In this document: positions 10,261-19,171 of the stretch, piece by piece | Numbering within the stretch: position 1 is the first letter of the stretch | How the letters are laid out: each line of letters opens with the position of its first letter | Assembly (NCBI RefSeq): GCF_013340205.1 | Contig: NZ_BJTG01000007.1 | Location: 248,001-312,000, forward strand | From: Anaeromyxobacter diazotrophicus | GTDB taxonomy: Bacteria; Myxococcota; Myxococcia; Myxococcales; Anaeromyxobacteraceae | Reading direction: 5' to 3' | Length of the DNA: 64,000 nt | Notes under the pieces: generated by a model | Told to the model about the DNA's origin: nothing | Databases searched by the model: none | Seen by the model: the letters and a program-made list of their open reading frames with translations, nothing else | Program-made: the position numbers and the translations under genes

Positions 10261-10758
10261 TCACCGCCGGCGCTGCGCGCGCTGCTGCTCCCAGACCGGC
10301 CGGTAGTCGTAGGTGGGGTAGAACTCGGTGCGGAAGGCGCCCCAGGCGCCGTTCTCGACGGCGAGGTTCACCTCGCGCAGCTTGTCCGGCGGGACGCGCA
10401 GCGTCACCACCTGGCCGATCCCCATCATCACGTACCAGGAGACCACCTCCACCCCGGGCGGGGGAAACCGCTCGTGGAAGCCGCTCCGGTCGAGCTGCGC
10501 GTTGATCTCCGGCAGCGGCTTCGACTGATCGTGACGGAGGAAGATGGTGAGGAGGATGGCGTTCTGCGGCCCGCTGGCGGCGCCGGCCGCGGGGGAGGCC
10601 GAGGGCGGGACGAGCGGCACCGCCTGGGGAGCGCGCGCGGGCGCGGGCGCCGGCGGGGAGCCCTGGGCGAAGGCCGGGGAGGCCGCCAGGGCGAGCCCGG
10701 CGGCGGCGAGGAGGGGCGCCGCGGCGGCGCGGCGTACGGCGGCGGGGTAGGTCGGCAT
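10261..10758 (-). CDS. Secreted protein of unknown function
   Basis: A 165-residue protein with an N-terminal signal peptide (AAAPLLAAAGLALAASPAFA, cleaved after about residue 31). A proline/alanine-rich linker of ~35 residues follows, then a conserved-looking ~90-residue domain: NAILLTIFLRHDQSKPLPEI, FHERFPPPGVEVVSWYVMMG and VVTLRVPPDKLREVNLAVE, ending in an Arg-rich tail. The compact alpha/beta pattern could be a small ferredoxin-like fold, but no family is recognised. It diverges from the pheA gene, with 79 bp between the two starts. Confidence 0.7.
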   Translation of the reverse strand: MPTYPAAVRRAAAAPLLAAAGLALAASPAFAQGSPPAPAPARAPQAVPLVPPSASPAAGAASGPQNAILLTIFLRHDQSKPLPEINAQLDRSGFHERFPPPGVEVVSWYVMMGIGQVVTLRVPPDKLREVNLAVENGAWGAFRTEFYPTYDYRPVWEQQRAQRRR

Positions 10759-10837
10759 CCCGGTCGCGATAACGACCGGCCCGCTCCGCCGCTCGCGCGA
10801 GGTGGAGTCCTCCCGCCGCGCCTGCTAGAACCGGAGC

Positions 10838-11656
10838 ATGCGCGTCGGCTACCTCGGCCCACCCGGCACCTTCAGCGAGGAGGCGCTCTCGCGCTGCGAC
10901 CTCGCCGGCGGCGCCGAGCGCCGCGACTACCCCAGCATCGCCGACACCTTCGAGGCGGTCGCGAAGGGTGAGGTGGACTGCGGGCTCCTCCCCATCGAGA
11001 ACTCGCTCGAGGGCAGCGTCTCGGCCACGCTCGACCTGCTCGTGCACCGGCCCGGGCTCCGCATCCGGCGCGAGGTGCTCCTGCCCATCCGGCAGAACCT
11101 GCTGGCGCGGCCCGGCGTCGCGTTCGGGGACGTGAAGCGGGTCCTCTCCATCCCCATCGCGGCGGCGCAGTGCCAGGCCTTCCTCCGCGCCAGGCTGCCC
11201 GGCGTGCCCCTCGAGCCGGCGCTCTCGACCGCCGAGGCGGCGCGGCTCGCCGCCGAGCGCCCCGACGCCGCCGCGGTCGCGTCGCGCGCCGCCGCCGAGC
11301 GGTACGGCCTGGCGCTGCTCGCCGAGGACATCCAGGACGGGGAGGGGAACACCACCCGCTTCGTGCTGGTGGCGCGCGAGGACGAGCGGCCGACCGGCCG
11401 CGACCGCACCAGCATCGCCTTCACCCTCGACCGCGACCGGCCGGGCGGCCTGTACGACGTCCTCGGGGTGTTCGCGCAGCGGCACATCAACCTGTCCAAG
11501 ATCGAGAGCCGCCCCAGCAAGCAGGCGCTCGGCCACTACGTCTTCTTCATCGACTTCGAGGGCCACCGCTCCGAGGCGGCCGGCGCCGAGGCCATCGCGG
11601 GGGTGCTGGAGCGGGTGCACGCGCTCCACCTGCTCGGCTCCTACCCGCGGGGCTAG
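10838..11656 (+). CDS. pheA: Prephenate dehydratase with ACT regulatory domain
   Basis: Converts prephenate to phenylpyruvate, the committed step to phenylalanine. It has 272 residues, typical of a monofunctional P-protein. The N-terminus VGYLGPPGTFSEEAL is the family signature, IENSLEGSVSATLDLL forms the next core motif, and GNTTRFVLVAR holds the catalytic TRF triplet around residue 175. The C-terminal ACT domain contains NLSKIESRPSK, the ESRP motif that binds phenylalanine for feedback inhibition. The start lies 7 bp after a TAGAAC element, implying a very short leader. The stop codon shares a CTAG with the convergent homocysteine methyltransferase gene. Confidence 0.95.
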   Translation: MRVGYLGPPGTFSEEALSRCDLAGGAERRDYPSIADTFEAVAKGEVDCGLLPIENSLEGSVSATLDLLVHRPGLRIRREVLLPIRQNLLARPGVAFGDVKRVLSIPIAAAQCQAFLRARLPGVPLEPALSTAEAARLAAERPDAAAVASRAAAERYGLALLAEDIQDGEGNTTRFVLVAREDERPTGRDRTSIAFTLDRDRPGGLYDVLGVFAQRHINLSKIESRPSKQALGHYVFFIDFEGHRSEAAGAEAIAGVLERVHALHLLGSYPRG

Positions 11657-12474
11657 GCCGGCGCGCCCTCGCCCCGGAGCCGGCGCGCGGCGGCGGCGAG
11701 GTGCCCGGGGGTCGCCCCGCAGCAGCCGCCCAGCCAGCCGGCGCCGGCGCGGTGCAGCTCGACGAGCCAGCCGGCGAAGGCGCCGGGGGAGACGAGCCGG
11801 CCCGGCAGGCCGGCCGAGGGCTTCGCCACGAGCGGGACCCCCACCTCGGCGCGGCAGTCGACGAGCAGCGGCGCGAGCGGGGCGAGGGGCAGGGCGCAGT
11901 TCACGCCCACCGCCGCGGCGCCCTCGCGCGCCAGGGCGAGGAGGCACTCGCGGGCGGGCTCGCCGGAGCCGGCGACGAGCGCCTCGGCCTCCTCGCGGAA
12001 CGCGAACGTCACGGCCGCCGGGAGGCCGGTCTCGCGGGCCGCCGCCAGGGCGGCGCGCGCCTCGGCGAGGTTCCACTGGCTCTCGGCCCACAGGAGCTCG
12101 GCCCCGGCGGCGGCGAGCGCCCGGAACGCCTCGCCGTAGCGCGCGCGGAGCTCCGCCGCGGGGGCGGCCTCGCGCTGGGTGGGGCCCACCGCGCCCGCCA
12201 CCCGCGCGCCCGGCGCGCCGCGCCGCGCGAGCGCCACCGCGCGCCCGGCCAGCTCCGCCACCGGCGCCGCCACGCCCGCGGCGCGCAGGCGCGGCGCCGC
12301 CAGGCTGAAGGTGCAGGTGAGCACGACCTCCGCCCCGGCCGCGGCGTGGGCGGCGTGCACCGCGGCGATCGCCTCCGGCCGCTCCTCGAGCCACGCCTCC
12401 GGCAGCGCCCCGGCGGGCAGGCCGGCGGCGAGGAGCTCGGTGCCCATGGCCCCGTCGAGGAGGAGCGGCCTCAC
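11653..12474 (-). CDS. Homocysteine S-methyltransferase
   Basis: Transfers a methyl group to homocysteine (from S-methylmethionine or another donor) to make methionine. The 273-residue barrel begins VRPLLLDGAMGTELLAAGLP. The zinc-binding cysteines are in GVNC (about residue 192) and GGCCGATPGHL near the C-terminus, as in MmuM and Pfam S-methyl_trans members. The start is a GTG overlapping the stop of the upstream nuclease gene (GTGA), indicating translational coupling. The protein is slightly shorter than the ~300 residues usual for the family but all metal ligands are present. Confidence 0.9.
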   Translation of the reverse strand: MRPLLLDGAMGTELLAAGLPAGALPEAWLEERPEAIAAVHAAHAAAGAEVVLTCTFSLAAPRLRAAGVAAPVAELAGRAVALARRGAPGARVAGAVGPTQREAAPAAELRARYGEAFRALAAAGAELLWAESQWNLAEARAALAAARETGLPAAVTFAFREEAEALVAGSGEPARECLLALAREGAAAVGVNCALPLAPLAPLLVDCRAEVGVPLVAKPSAGLPGRLVSPGAFAGWLVELHRAGAGWLGGCCGATPGHLAAAARRLRGEGAPA

Positions 12475-13862
12475 CCGAGCTCCACCTCCTCCCCGTGCCT
12501 CGGCACGGCCGCGCTCCAGCCGCGCGCCGCCAGCCGGTCGCGCACCGCCGCGAGCGGCGCCGGCTCGCCGTGCACGCAGTAGGTCCGGGCGGGCGGGCGC
12601 GGCAGGGTGTCGAGCCAGCGCGCCACCTCGTCCCGGTCGCCGTGCGCGGAGAGGCCGGTGAGCGTCGCCACGCGCGCCCGCACCGGCACGTCCAGCCCGT
12701 GCAGGCGCAGCGTGCGCGCGCCGTTCTGCAGGCTCCAGCCGCGGGTGCCCGGCGCCTGGTAGCCGGCGAGCAGCACGGTGGTGCGCTCGTCGGGCAGGCG
12801 GTGCTCGAGGTGGTGGAGGATGCGGCCACCGGTGGCCATGCCCGAGGCGGAGATGATGACGCACGGCCCCTCCACGCGGTGGATGGCCTTCGACTGCTCC
12901 GTGGCGCGGGCGAAGCGCAGGCGCGCCGGGCGGAGCGGGTCGACGCCCGCCGCGAGCAGCCGGCTCATCTCGTCGTCGTGGTCCTCGCGATGCGCCACGT
13001 ACATGGGCGTGGCGTCGACCGCCATGGGCGAGTCCATGAACACCGGCAGCTCCGGGATCTCGCCGGCCGCCTCGAGCGCCCGCAGCCGGAAGAGCAGCTC
13101 CTGGCTGCGCCCGACGGCGAAGGCGGGCACGAGGAGCGCGCCGCCGCGCGCGACCGCCTCGAGGACCGCCTGGCGCAGCTCGGCGCCGGCGTCGCCCTGG
13201 TGCAGCCGGTCGCCGTAGGTGCACTCGACGAGGAGGACGTCGGCCGCGGGCGCCGGTTCGGGGTCGGGCAGGATGGGCGCGCCGTAGCGCCCGAGGTCGC
13301 CCGAGAACAGGACCCGGCGCGCCGCGCCGCCCGGCCCCGCGAGCGCGAGCTCGACCGTGGCGCTGCCGAGGATGTGGCCGGCGCGGCGGAAGGTGAGGGT
13401 CACGCCCGGCAGGATCTCCCGCGGGACGCCGTAGGGCAGCGGCTGCAGCAGGCGCAGCGCCGCCACCGCCTCGCGCTCGGTGTAGAGCGGGCGCGCGTTC
13501 GGCGCGTGCTTCGAGTAGCCGCGCTGGTTCGCGAAGCGCGCCTCCTCCTCCTGCAGCTTCCCGGAGTCGGGCAGGAGCAGCGAGGCGAGGTCGCGGGTGG
13601 CGGGCGTGCAGTGGACCGGCCCTCGGTACCCTTCGCGCGCCAGCAGCGGCAGCGCGCCCGCGTGGTCGATGTGCGCGTGCGTCAGCACCACCGCCGCCAG
13701 CGTGGCGGGGGGGACGGGGAACGGCTCCCAGTTCCTGAGCCGGAGCTCCTTGCGGCCCTGGAACAGGCCCGCGTCGACCAGCACCGCCCCCGCGGGGGTG
13801 TTGACCAGGTAACGCGAGCCGGTGACGGTGCCGGCCGCGCCCAGGAAGCGCATGGACGCCAT
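12471..13862 (-). CDS. Metallo-beta-lactamase/beta-CASP RNA-processing exonuclease
   Basis: A 463-residue nuclease of the beta-CASP group (YSH1/CPSF-73-like), expected to cleave or trim RNA in the cytosol. The metal site HxHxDH is seen as LTHAHIDHAGALP (about residues 59-71). FSGDLGRYG supplies the aspartate of motif 4. The beta-CASP insertion includes VPAFAVGRSQELLFRL, and the C-terminal RMMBL-type region has LSAHGDRDEVARWL. It is co-transcribed with the homocysteine methyltransferase gene; no functional link is obvious. It diverges from the NUDIX gene with 63 bp between the starts, in which a TAGAAT element lies about 12 bp before this gene. Confidence 0.92.
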   Translation of the reverse strand: MASMRFLGAAGTVTGSRYLVNTPAGAVLVDAGLFQGRKELRLRNWEPFPVPPATLAAVVLTHAHIDHAGALPLLAREGYRGPVHCTPATRDLASLLLPDSGKLQEEEARFANQRGYSKHAPNARPLYTEREAVAALRLLQPLPYGVPREILPGVTLTFRRAGHILGSATVELALAGPGGAARRVLFSGDLGRYGAPILPDPEPAPAADVLLVECTYGDRLHQGDAGAELRQAVLEAVARGGALLVPAFAVGRSQELLFRLRALEAAGEIPELPVFMDSPMAVDATPMYVAHREDHDDEMSRLLAAGVDPLRPARLRFARATEQSKAIHRVEGPCVIISASGMATGGRILHHLEHRLPDERTTVLLAGYQAPGTRGWSLQNGARTLRLHGLDVPVRARVATLTGLSAHGDRDEVARWLDTLPRPPARTYCVHGEPAPLAAVRDRLAARGWSAAVPRHGEEVELG

Positions 13863-13925
13863 GGAGCCCGGATTCTACAATCCACGGACCACCGCCGCTC
13901 GGGGCGCGGCGCCAGGGAGAGGTCG

Positions 13926-14315
13926 ATGCGGCGCAAGATCCGGGTCGTCGGCGCGATGATCGAGCGCGACGGGAAGTACCTCATCACGCAGCGGCCCGCC
14001 CGCGCGTCGCTGCCGCTCCTGTGGGAGTTCCCGGGCGGGCGGGTCGAGCCCGGCGAGACGGACGAGGAGGCGCTGGCGCGCGAGCTCTCCGAGGAGATGG
14101 GGATCGAGGTCGCGGTCGGCCCGCGCGTCATCCACGTCGAGCACGCCTACGAGAGCTACGACATCGACTTCTGCGTCTACCGCTGCCGCCACGTGGACGG
14201 CGTCATCCAGCACCAGGGCGTGAACGACCACCGCTGGGTGAGTCCGCACGAGCTGGACGACTACGAGTTCCCCGCCGCCGACGAGAAGACCATCGCCAAG
14301 CTGCTGGGTTTGTAG
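13926..14315 (+). CDS. mutT: NUDIX hydrolase, MutT-like (8-oxo-dGTP diphosphatase candidate)
   Basis: A 129-residue NUDIX protein. The Nudix box GRVEPGETDEEALARELSEE is complete (residues about 38-60 with the following MGI), and the flanking strand PLLWEFPGG is typical of MutT, which hydrolyses 8-oxo-dGTP to keep the nucleotide pool clean. The C-terminal HRWVSPHELDDYEFPAAD also matches MutT proteins. The ATG at 13926 follows a GAGAGG site. It is a single gene divergent from the beta-CASP nuclease gene. A role on another nucleotide cannot be excluded. Confidence 0.87.
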   Translation: MRRKIRVVGAMIERDGKYLITQRPARASLPLLWEFPGGRVEPGETDEEALARELSEEMGIEVAVGPRVIHVEHAYESYDIDFCVYRCRHVDGVIQHQGVNDHRWVSPHELDDYEFPAADEKTIAKLLGL

Positions 14316-14450
14316 GCATTCCCCGGCCCGGGCCCGATCGGCAGCGGCCCCCGGCGCCTCCCCCGACTAGGCAGATCCGTCGCGCACCGCAGCGGGCCAG
14401 TTTGCCCGCCTGCCGGACGTGCACATGTTGCCGAAAAGGGGTGGCACCGC

Positions 14451-16505
14451 GTGGCCGATCACGAAAAGACGCCCAAGGGGCGCCCAGACAAGCCGGGCCG
14501 GCTGGCAGGCCGCTCGCCGTTCTCCTCGCCCGCGGCCTGGCTGGTGCTCATCGCGCTGGCGGTCTTCCTCTTCCGCGCCTTCCAGGACGTGGGGGTGCGG
14601 CGGATTGGCTACTCCCAGTGGAAGGAGATGCTGCGGAGCCAGTCGTTCGAGCGCGTCGTGGTCGGCCCGGACTGGGTGCGCGGCTATCCCAGGCCGGCCG
14701 AGGTGGCGGCCGAGAACGACCGCGACAAGGGCAAGGGCCAGGCGGGCCTGCCCTACGTCGCGACGCGCATGACGGGCGACGACGAGCTCATCAAGGACAT
14801 CGAGAAGTCGAAGGTCGAGTACGACGCGGTCTCCTCCTCCGGCATGGGCGACGTGTTCTGGGTGTGGGTGGCGCCCATCGCGCTCGGGCTCCTGTTCTGG
14901 GGCTGGGTGATGCGGCGGATGACCGGGCAGATGGGCCAGGGGCCGCCCGGCGTGATGACCTTCGGCAAGTCGAAGGCGCGCATCCACATGGAGCCGGACA
15001 CCGGCATCACGTTCAAGGACGTCGCCGGCATCGACGAGGCGGTCGAGGAGCTGCAGGAGATCGTCGAGTTCCTGAAGACGCCGGAGAAGTACCGGCGCCT
15101 CGGCGGGCGCATCCCCAAGGGCGTCCTGCTGGTCGGGCCGCCGGGCACCGGCAAGACGCTGCTCGCGCGCGCCACCGCGGGCGAGGCGGGCGTGCCCTTC
15201 TTCTCGCTCTCCGGCTCCGAGTTCGTCGAGATGTTCGTCGGCGTCGGCGCCGCGCGCGTCCGCGACCTGTTCCAGCAGGCGACGGCCAAGGCGCCCTGCA
15301 TCGTCTTCATCGACGAGCTCGACGCGCTCGGCAAGAGCCGCAACTCCGGCATCATGGGCGGGCACGACGAGCGCGAGCAGACGCTCAACCAGCTCCTCGC
15401 CGAGATGGACGGCTTCGACAACCGGGCCAGCCTCATCGTCATGGGGGCCACCAACCGCCCCGAGATCCTCGACCCGGCGCTCATGCGGCCCGGGCGCTTC
15501 GACCGGCAGGTCCTGGTCGACCGGCCCGACAAGCGCGGGCGCGAGAAGATCCTGCAGATCCACGCGCGGAACGTGAAGCTCGGGCCGGACGTCGACCTGC
15601 GCTCGGTCGCGGCGCGCACCCCCGGCTTCGCCGGCGCCGACCTCGCCAACGTGGTGAACGAGGCGGCCCTGCTGGCCGCCCGCCGGAACAAGTCGGCGGT
15701 GGGCCGCGCCGAGTTCGAGGAGGCCATCGAGCGGGTCGTGGCCGGCCTCGAGAAGAAGAGCCGGCGCATCAACGAGCGCGAGAAGGAGATCGTCGCCTTC
15801 CACGAGTCGGGCCACGCGCTCGTCTCGTGGCTGCTCCCCAACGCCGACCGGGTGACGAAGGTGTCCATCATCCCCCGCGGCCTGGGCGCGCTCGGCTACA
15901 CGCTCCAGCTGCCGATCGAGGACCGGTACCTCCTCACCCGCAGCGAGCTGCGCGACCGGATGGCCGGGCTCATGGGCGGCCGCGTCGCCGAGGAGGAGAT
16001 CTTCGGCGAGCCGTCCACCGGCGCCTCCAACGACCTGCAGCAGGCGACCGGCCTCGCGCGCATGATGGTGCGCGACTACGGCATGAGCAGCCTCGGGCCG
16101 GTGTCGCTCTCCGACGACCACGGCCCGACCTTCCTCGGCCTGAAGGGGCCCGAGTCGCGCAGCTACTCGGACCGGACCGCCCTCGAGATCGACCGCGAGG
16201 TGCAGGCGCTCGTGACCGAGGCGCAGGGGCGCGCCCGCGACGTGCTGCGCCGCCACCGCGACAAGCTCGACATGCTGGCGGCGCGGCTGCTCGCGGTCGA
16301 GGTGGTGGAGGAGGAGGAGATCGTGCGGCTGTGGGGCCCCAAGGTCGAGCGGCCGGGCGGGATCGACAGCCACGGCCACGAGGAGGCGCCGCCGGAGCAC
16401 CCGAGCCGGCCGGTCTCCGCGGCGGGCGGCGCGAGCCACGCGTGCGCGCCCTCCGCGCCCAAGGCGGTGGCGGGCACGCCGGATCCGGAGCGCGGCCCCA
16501 CGTGA
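14451..16505 (+). CDS. ftsH: ATP-dependent zinc metalloprotease FtsH
   Basis: Membrane-bound AAA protease that degrades misfolded membrane proteins and short-lived regulators. It has 684 residues. Membrane helices are at about 28-46 and 140-160, flanking a small periplasmic domain. Walker A is [14 protein letters not shown], Walker B is [11 protein letters not shown] and the second region of homology is RPGRFDRQV. The protease site is [10 protein letters not shown], an HExxH with serine in place of the usual alanine. The start is a GTG after AAAGGGGTGG. The gene ends with GTGA, overlapping a sigma region 1.1-like gene. The C-terminal 60 residues are low-complexity. Confidence 0.95.
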   Translation: MADHEKTPKGRPDKPGRLAGRSPFSSPAAWLVLIALAVFLFRAFQDVGVRRIGYSQWKEMLRSQSFERVVVGPDWVRGYPRPAEVAAENDRDKGKGQAGLPYVATRMTGDDELIKDIEKSKVEYDAVSSSGMGDVFWVWVAPIALGLLFWGWVMRRMTGQMGQGPPGVMTFGKSKARIHMEPDTGITFKDVAGIDEAVEELQEIVEFLKTPEKYRRLGGRIPKGVLLVGPPGTGKTLLARATAGEAGVPFFSLSGSEFVEMFVGVGAARVRDLFQQATAKAPCIVFIDELDALGKSRNSGIMGGHDEREQTLNQLLAEMDGFDNRASLIVMGATNRPEILDPALMRPGRFDRQVLVDRPDKRGREKILQIHARNVKLGPDVDLRSVAARTPGFAGADLANVVNEAALLAARRNKSAVGRAEFEEAIERVVAGLEKKSRRINEREKEIVAFHESGHALVSWLLPNADRVTKVSIIPRGLGALGYTLQLPIEDRYLLTRSELRDRMAGLMGGRVAEEEIFGEPSTGASNDLQQATGLARMMVRDYGMSSLGPVSLSDDHGPTFLGLKGPESRSYSDRTALEIDREVQALVTEAQGRARDVLRRHRDKLDMLAARLLAVEVVEEEEIVRLWGPKVERPGGIDSHGHEEAPPEHPSRPVSAAGGASHACAPSAPKAVAGTPDPERGPT

Positions 16506-16729
16506 AGACGAGCCGCAGCCACCGCGCCCGCAAGGAGCTCTTCCAGCGGGGGATCCAGCAAGGCTGGCTCTCCGTGCAGGAGGTCGAGCGCGCGATGCCC
16601 GCCGGCTCGCTCACCGACGCCGAGCGGTGGCTGCTGTACTACAGCCTCCGCGCCTCGGGCGTGGAGATCCGGGGCCAGGACGGGGAGGCGGTGCGGGAGC
16701 CCGAGTTCCCGGCGCCCCCGGGAGACTGA
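16502..16729 (+). CDS. Stand-alone sigma-70 region 1.1-like protein
   Basis: A 75-residue protein translationally coupled to ftsH (GTG inside the ftsH stop). The stretch [20 protein letters not shown] followed by [21 protein letters not shown] aligns well by eye with region 1.1 of primary sigma factors (RGKEQGYLTYAEVNDHLP in E. coli RpoD). Region 1.1 is the autoinhibitory three-helix domain that occupies the RNA polymerase cleft. Here it occurs alone, without sigma regions 2-4. It could bind RNA polymerase or a sigma factor, or be a similar helical fold with another role. The family link is by eye and the function is inference. Confidence 0.65.
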   Translation: MKTSRSHRARKELFQRGIQQGWLSVQEVERAMPAGSLTDAERWLLYYSLRASGVEIRGQDGEAVREPEFPAPPGD

Positions 16730-16744
16730 CGCCCCCCTTCAGGT

Positions 16745-16772
16745 TTGACAGCGTCCCGCCTGTGGTTAGCTT
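16745..16772 (+). promoter_or_regulatory. Probable sigma-70 promoter of grpE
   Basis: A perfect -35 TTGACA (16745-16750) is followed after 16 bp by TAGCTT (16767-16772). The grpE ATG lies 18 bp further on, behind a GGAGGTAGGA ribosome site. The -10 box matches at only three positions, but the same TAnnnT form recurs before other genes in the window. Confidence 0.55.
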
Positions 16773-16789
16773 CGGCGCCGGAGGTAGGA

Positions 16790-17407
16790 ATGCCCGACGA
16801 GTCGAGCCGGCAAGGTCCGCGCCCTGAACCGCAGGTGAAGGTGAACGACCGCCGCCGCTTCACCCCCGACGGGGAGGCCGTGCCGGAGCAGGAGGTGACC
16901 TCCGCGCCGGAGGCCGCCCAGGGGGAGGCCGGCGGGCCCGACCCGCGCGACGCCACCCTCGCCCAGCAGTCCGCGCGGATCGACGAGCTCATGCGCGCCT
17001 ACGCCTCGCTGGTGGAGGACGGGAAGGCGGCGCGCGTCCGGCTCGAGCGGGAGAAGACGCGCGTGCTCGAGGCGGAGCGGGCGCAGGTGGCGCAGGTGCT
17101 CCTCGAGGCGGTGGACGAGCTGGAGCGCGCCCTGGGGGGGGCGGGGGACGCGACCGGGCCGCTCGTGGACGGGGTGCGGCTCACGCTCGCCTCGCTCGCC
17201 AAGAAGGTCTCGGAGCTGGGCGCGCAGCGGCTCTCGGTGGTGGGTCAGCGCTATGACCCGCACCTGGCCGAGGCGGTGGACGTCGTGCCGGTGGGCGATA
17301 GGTCGCAGGACGACGTCGTGGTGCAGGAGGTCCGCGCAGGTTATCGGATCGGCGAGAGGATTTTGCGGCCTGCCCGGGTGAGGGTGGGGCGCTTCACGCA
17401 GGCCTGA
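16790..17407 (+). CDS. grpE: Nucleotide exchange factor GrpE
   Basis: Cochaperone that releases ADP from DnaK. The 205-residue protein has an acidic, disordered N-terminus (about 1-60), a long coiled coil (IDELMRAYASLVEDGKAARV onward) and a C-terminal beta domain with VGQRYDPHLAEAVDVVPVGD and VVQEVRAGYRIGERILRPAR, the GrpE signature. The ATG at 16790 is chosen because GGAGGTAGGA precedes it; an upstream in-frame ATG at 16745 overlaps the promoter. No dnaK or dnaJ gene is adjacent. It is followed by htrA, another protein quality-control gene. Confidence 0.93.
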   Translation: MPDESSRQGPRPEPQVKVNDRRRFTPDGEAVPEQEVTSAPEAAQGEAGGPDPRDATLAQQSARIDELMRAYASLVEDGKAARVRLEREKTRVLEAERAQVAQVLLEAVDELERALGGAGDATGPLVDGVRLTLASLAKKVSELGAQRLSVVGQRYDPHLAEAVDVVPVGDRSQDDVVVQEVRAGYRIGERILRPARVRVGRFTQA

Positions 17408-17518
17408 GGCCCGGTCGCAGGACGGGCCGCGAGAGCTTTCACCCCGCACCCTCGGCCGCGCGCGGAAATAGATTCCGGGCGCGGCTGTATGGGGTGCATG
17501 ACCTTCTGGAGGAGCACG

Positions 17519-19090
17519 ATGCGGCGTCACACCGCGTTCACAGTCAGTTCCGTCGTCCTGGCCTTGGCCGTCGCGACCGCCTGCGGGATCGAGGGCCGCG
17601 CCGACGCCGGCCCCCCGCCCCAGGCGCCCACCTCGAAGGAGACCGGCAAGCAGCTCTGGCACGACTCGACCGGCCAGCCCCCGGTGAACGTGAGCGTGCC
17701 GTCGCAGAGCTCGCTCGCGCCCCTCATCAAGCAGCTCAAGCCGGCGGTGGTGAACATCTCCTCGACCACCGTCATGAAGAACCCGCACCGCGGCCTGCGG
17801 ATGCCGAACGGCGGCGGCGGGGGCGACGACGACGAGAACCAGCAGCTCTTCGAGAAGTTCTTCGGGCAGCGCGAGATGCCGGAGGAGCTCAAGGGCACGA
17901 GCCTCGGCTCCGGCTTCATCATCAACGACGACGGCTACGTCCTTACCAACAACCACGTGGTGAAGGACGCCACCGACATCAAGGTGCGCCTCTCCGACGG
18001 GCGGGAGTTCGAGGCCAAGATCGTGGGGCGCGACCCCGCCTCCGACGTGGCGCTCATCAAGCTCCAGCAGCTCAAGGGCAAGCTCCCCACCGTCGCGCTG
18101 GGCGACTCCGACGCGCTCGACCAGGGCGACTTCGTGCTCGCCATCGGCAGCCCGCTCGGCTTCCGCGAGTCGGTCACGTTCGGCATCGTCTCGGCCAAGG
18201 ACCGCAGCCTCACCGGCGGCGCCTTCGACGACTTCCTGCAGACCGACGCCGCCATCAACCAGGGCAACTCGGGCGGCCCGCTCTTCAACATGAAGGGCGA
18301 GGTGGTGGGCATCAACACCGCCATCATCTCCCCGCAGATCGGCTCCGGCATCGGCTTCGCGGTGCCCATCAACATGGCGAAGCAGCTCGTCCCGCAGCTC
18401 CTCACCGGCAAGGTCTCGCGCGGCTACCTGGGCGTGGCGGTGAGCGAGCTCACCCCCGATCTCGTCCAGGGCTTCGGGCTCAAGGAGGGGACGAAGGGCG
18501 CGCTGGTGCAGTCGGTGGTGCCGAAGGCGCCGGCGGACAAGGCGGGCGTGAAGCCCGGCGACGTGGTCGTGGCGGTGAACGGCAAGCCGGTCGACAGCCC
18601 GAGCCTGCTCACCCGCACCGTCTCCTCGGTGCAGCCCGGCGGCAAGGCCACGCTGACGGTGCTGCGCGGCAACGAGAAGAAGGACCTCACCATCACCGTG
18701 GCGCAGCGGCCGGACGAGGAGGCGCTGGCGCGCGGCGAGCTGGGCGGCGGCGAGGAGGGCGAGGGCGGGCCGGCCGCGCAGAAGCCGGGCGCCAACGACA
18801 AGCTCGGCATCCGCATCGCGCCGGTCCCGCCGCAGGTCGCCAGCGAGCTCAACGTGCAGCCGGATCAAGGCGTCCTGGTGGTGGCGGTGAACCCCAACGG
18901 CCCCGCCGGCTCGGCGGGGGTCCGCAAGAACGACGTCATCCTCGAGGTGAACCGCCAGCCGGTGAACAAGGTGGAGCAGGTGGTGGGCCTCATCCAGAAG
19001 ATGAAGCCCGGCCAGGTGGTGGTGCTGCGCGTCCAGCGCGGCCAGCAGGCGTCGTACCTGCCGGTGAAGCTCGGCGGCGAGAAGAAGTAG
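17519..19090 (+). CDS. degP: HtrA/DegP-family periplasmic serine protease (Do type)
   Basis: A 523-residue envelope protease/chaperone. The N-terminus MRRHTAFTVSSVVLALAVAT is a signal sequence ending ATACG, which could be a weak lipobox. The catalytic triad is His in VLTNNHVV, Asp in DPASDVALIKL and Ser in QGNSGGPLFN. Two PDZ domains follow (about residues 310-400 and 425-520), the second beginning LGIRIAPVPPQVASELNV. The ATG at 17519 is preferred over 17489 and 17498 because CTGGAGGAG lies directly upstream. A glycine-rich loop with GGGGGDDDENQQL sits near the N-terminus of the mature protein. It probably clears damaged envelope proteins. Confidence 0.94.
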   Translation: MRRHTAFTVSSVVLALAVATACGIEGRADAGPPPQAPTSKETGKQLWHDSTGQPPVNVSVPSQSSLAPLIKQLKPAVVNISSTTVMKNPHRGLRMPNGGGGGDDDENQQLFEKFFGQREMPEELKGTSLGSGFIINDDGYVLTNNHVVKDATDIKVRLSDGREFEAKIVGRDPASDVALIKLQQLKGKLPTVALGDSDALDQGDFVLAIGSPLGFRESVTFGIVSAKDRSLTGGAFDDFLQTDAAINQGNSGGPLFNMKGEVVGINTAIISPQIGSGIGFAVPINMAKQLVPQLLTGKVSRGYLGVAVSELTPDLVQGFGLKEGTKGALVQSVVPKAPADKAGVKPGDVVVAVNGKPVDSPSLLTRTVSSVQPGGKATLTVLRGNEKKDLTITVAQRPDEEALARGELGGGEEGEGGPAAQKPGANDKLGIRIAPVPPQVASELNVQPDQGVLVVAVNPNGPAGSAGVRKNDVILEVNRQPVNKVEQVVGLIQKMKPGQVVVLRVQRGQQASYLPVKLGGEKK

Positions 19091-19122
19091 CGCGGCTCGC
19101 CCGGCGGCGGGGTGCGAGGCCT

Positions 19123-19150
19123 CCGCCCCACGGACTCGACCGTGGGGCGG
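19123..19150. terminator. Hairpin after htrA
   Basis: A perfect 11-bp stem (arms 19123-19133 and 19140-19150, 6-nt loop) lies 32 bp past the htrA stop and just before the stop of the convergent gene. It is flanked by a second GC-rich complementary pair, so a larger structure is possible. There is no U-run. Confidence 0.5.
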
Positions 19151-19171
19151 GGCTCGTCCCCCGCCGCGCCT

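Noticed and set aside
17408-17428. A terminator between grpE and htrA
   Set aside because: The stem is only 6 bp (ggcccg/cgggcc) with a 9-nt loop and no U-run, common by chance at this GC content.
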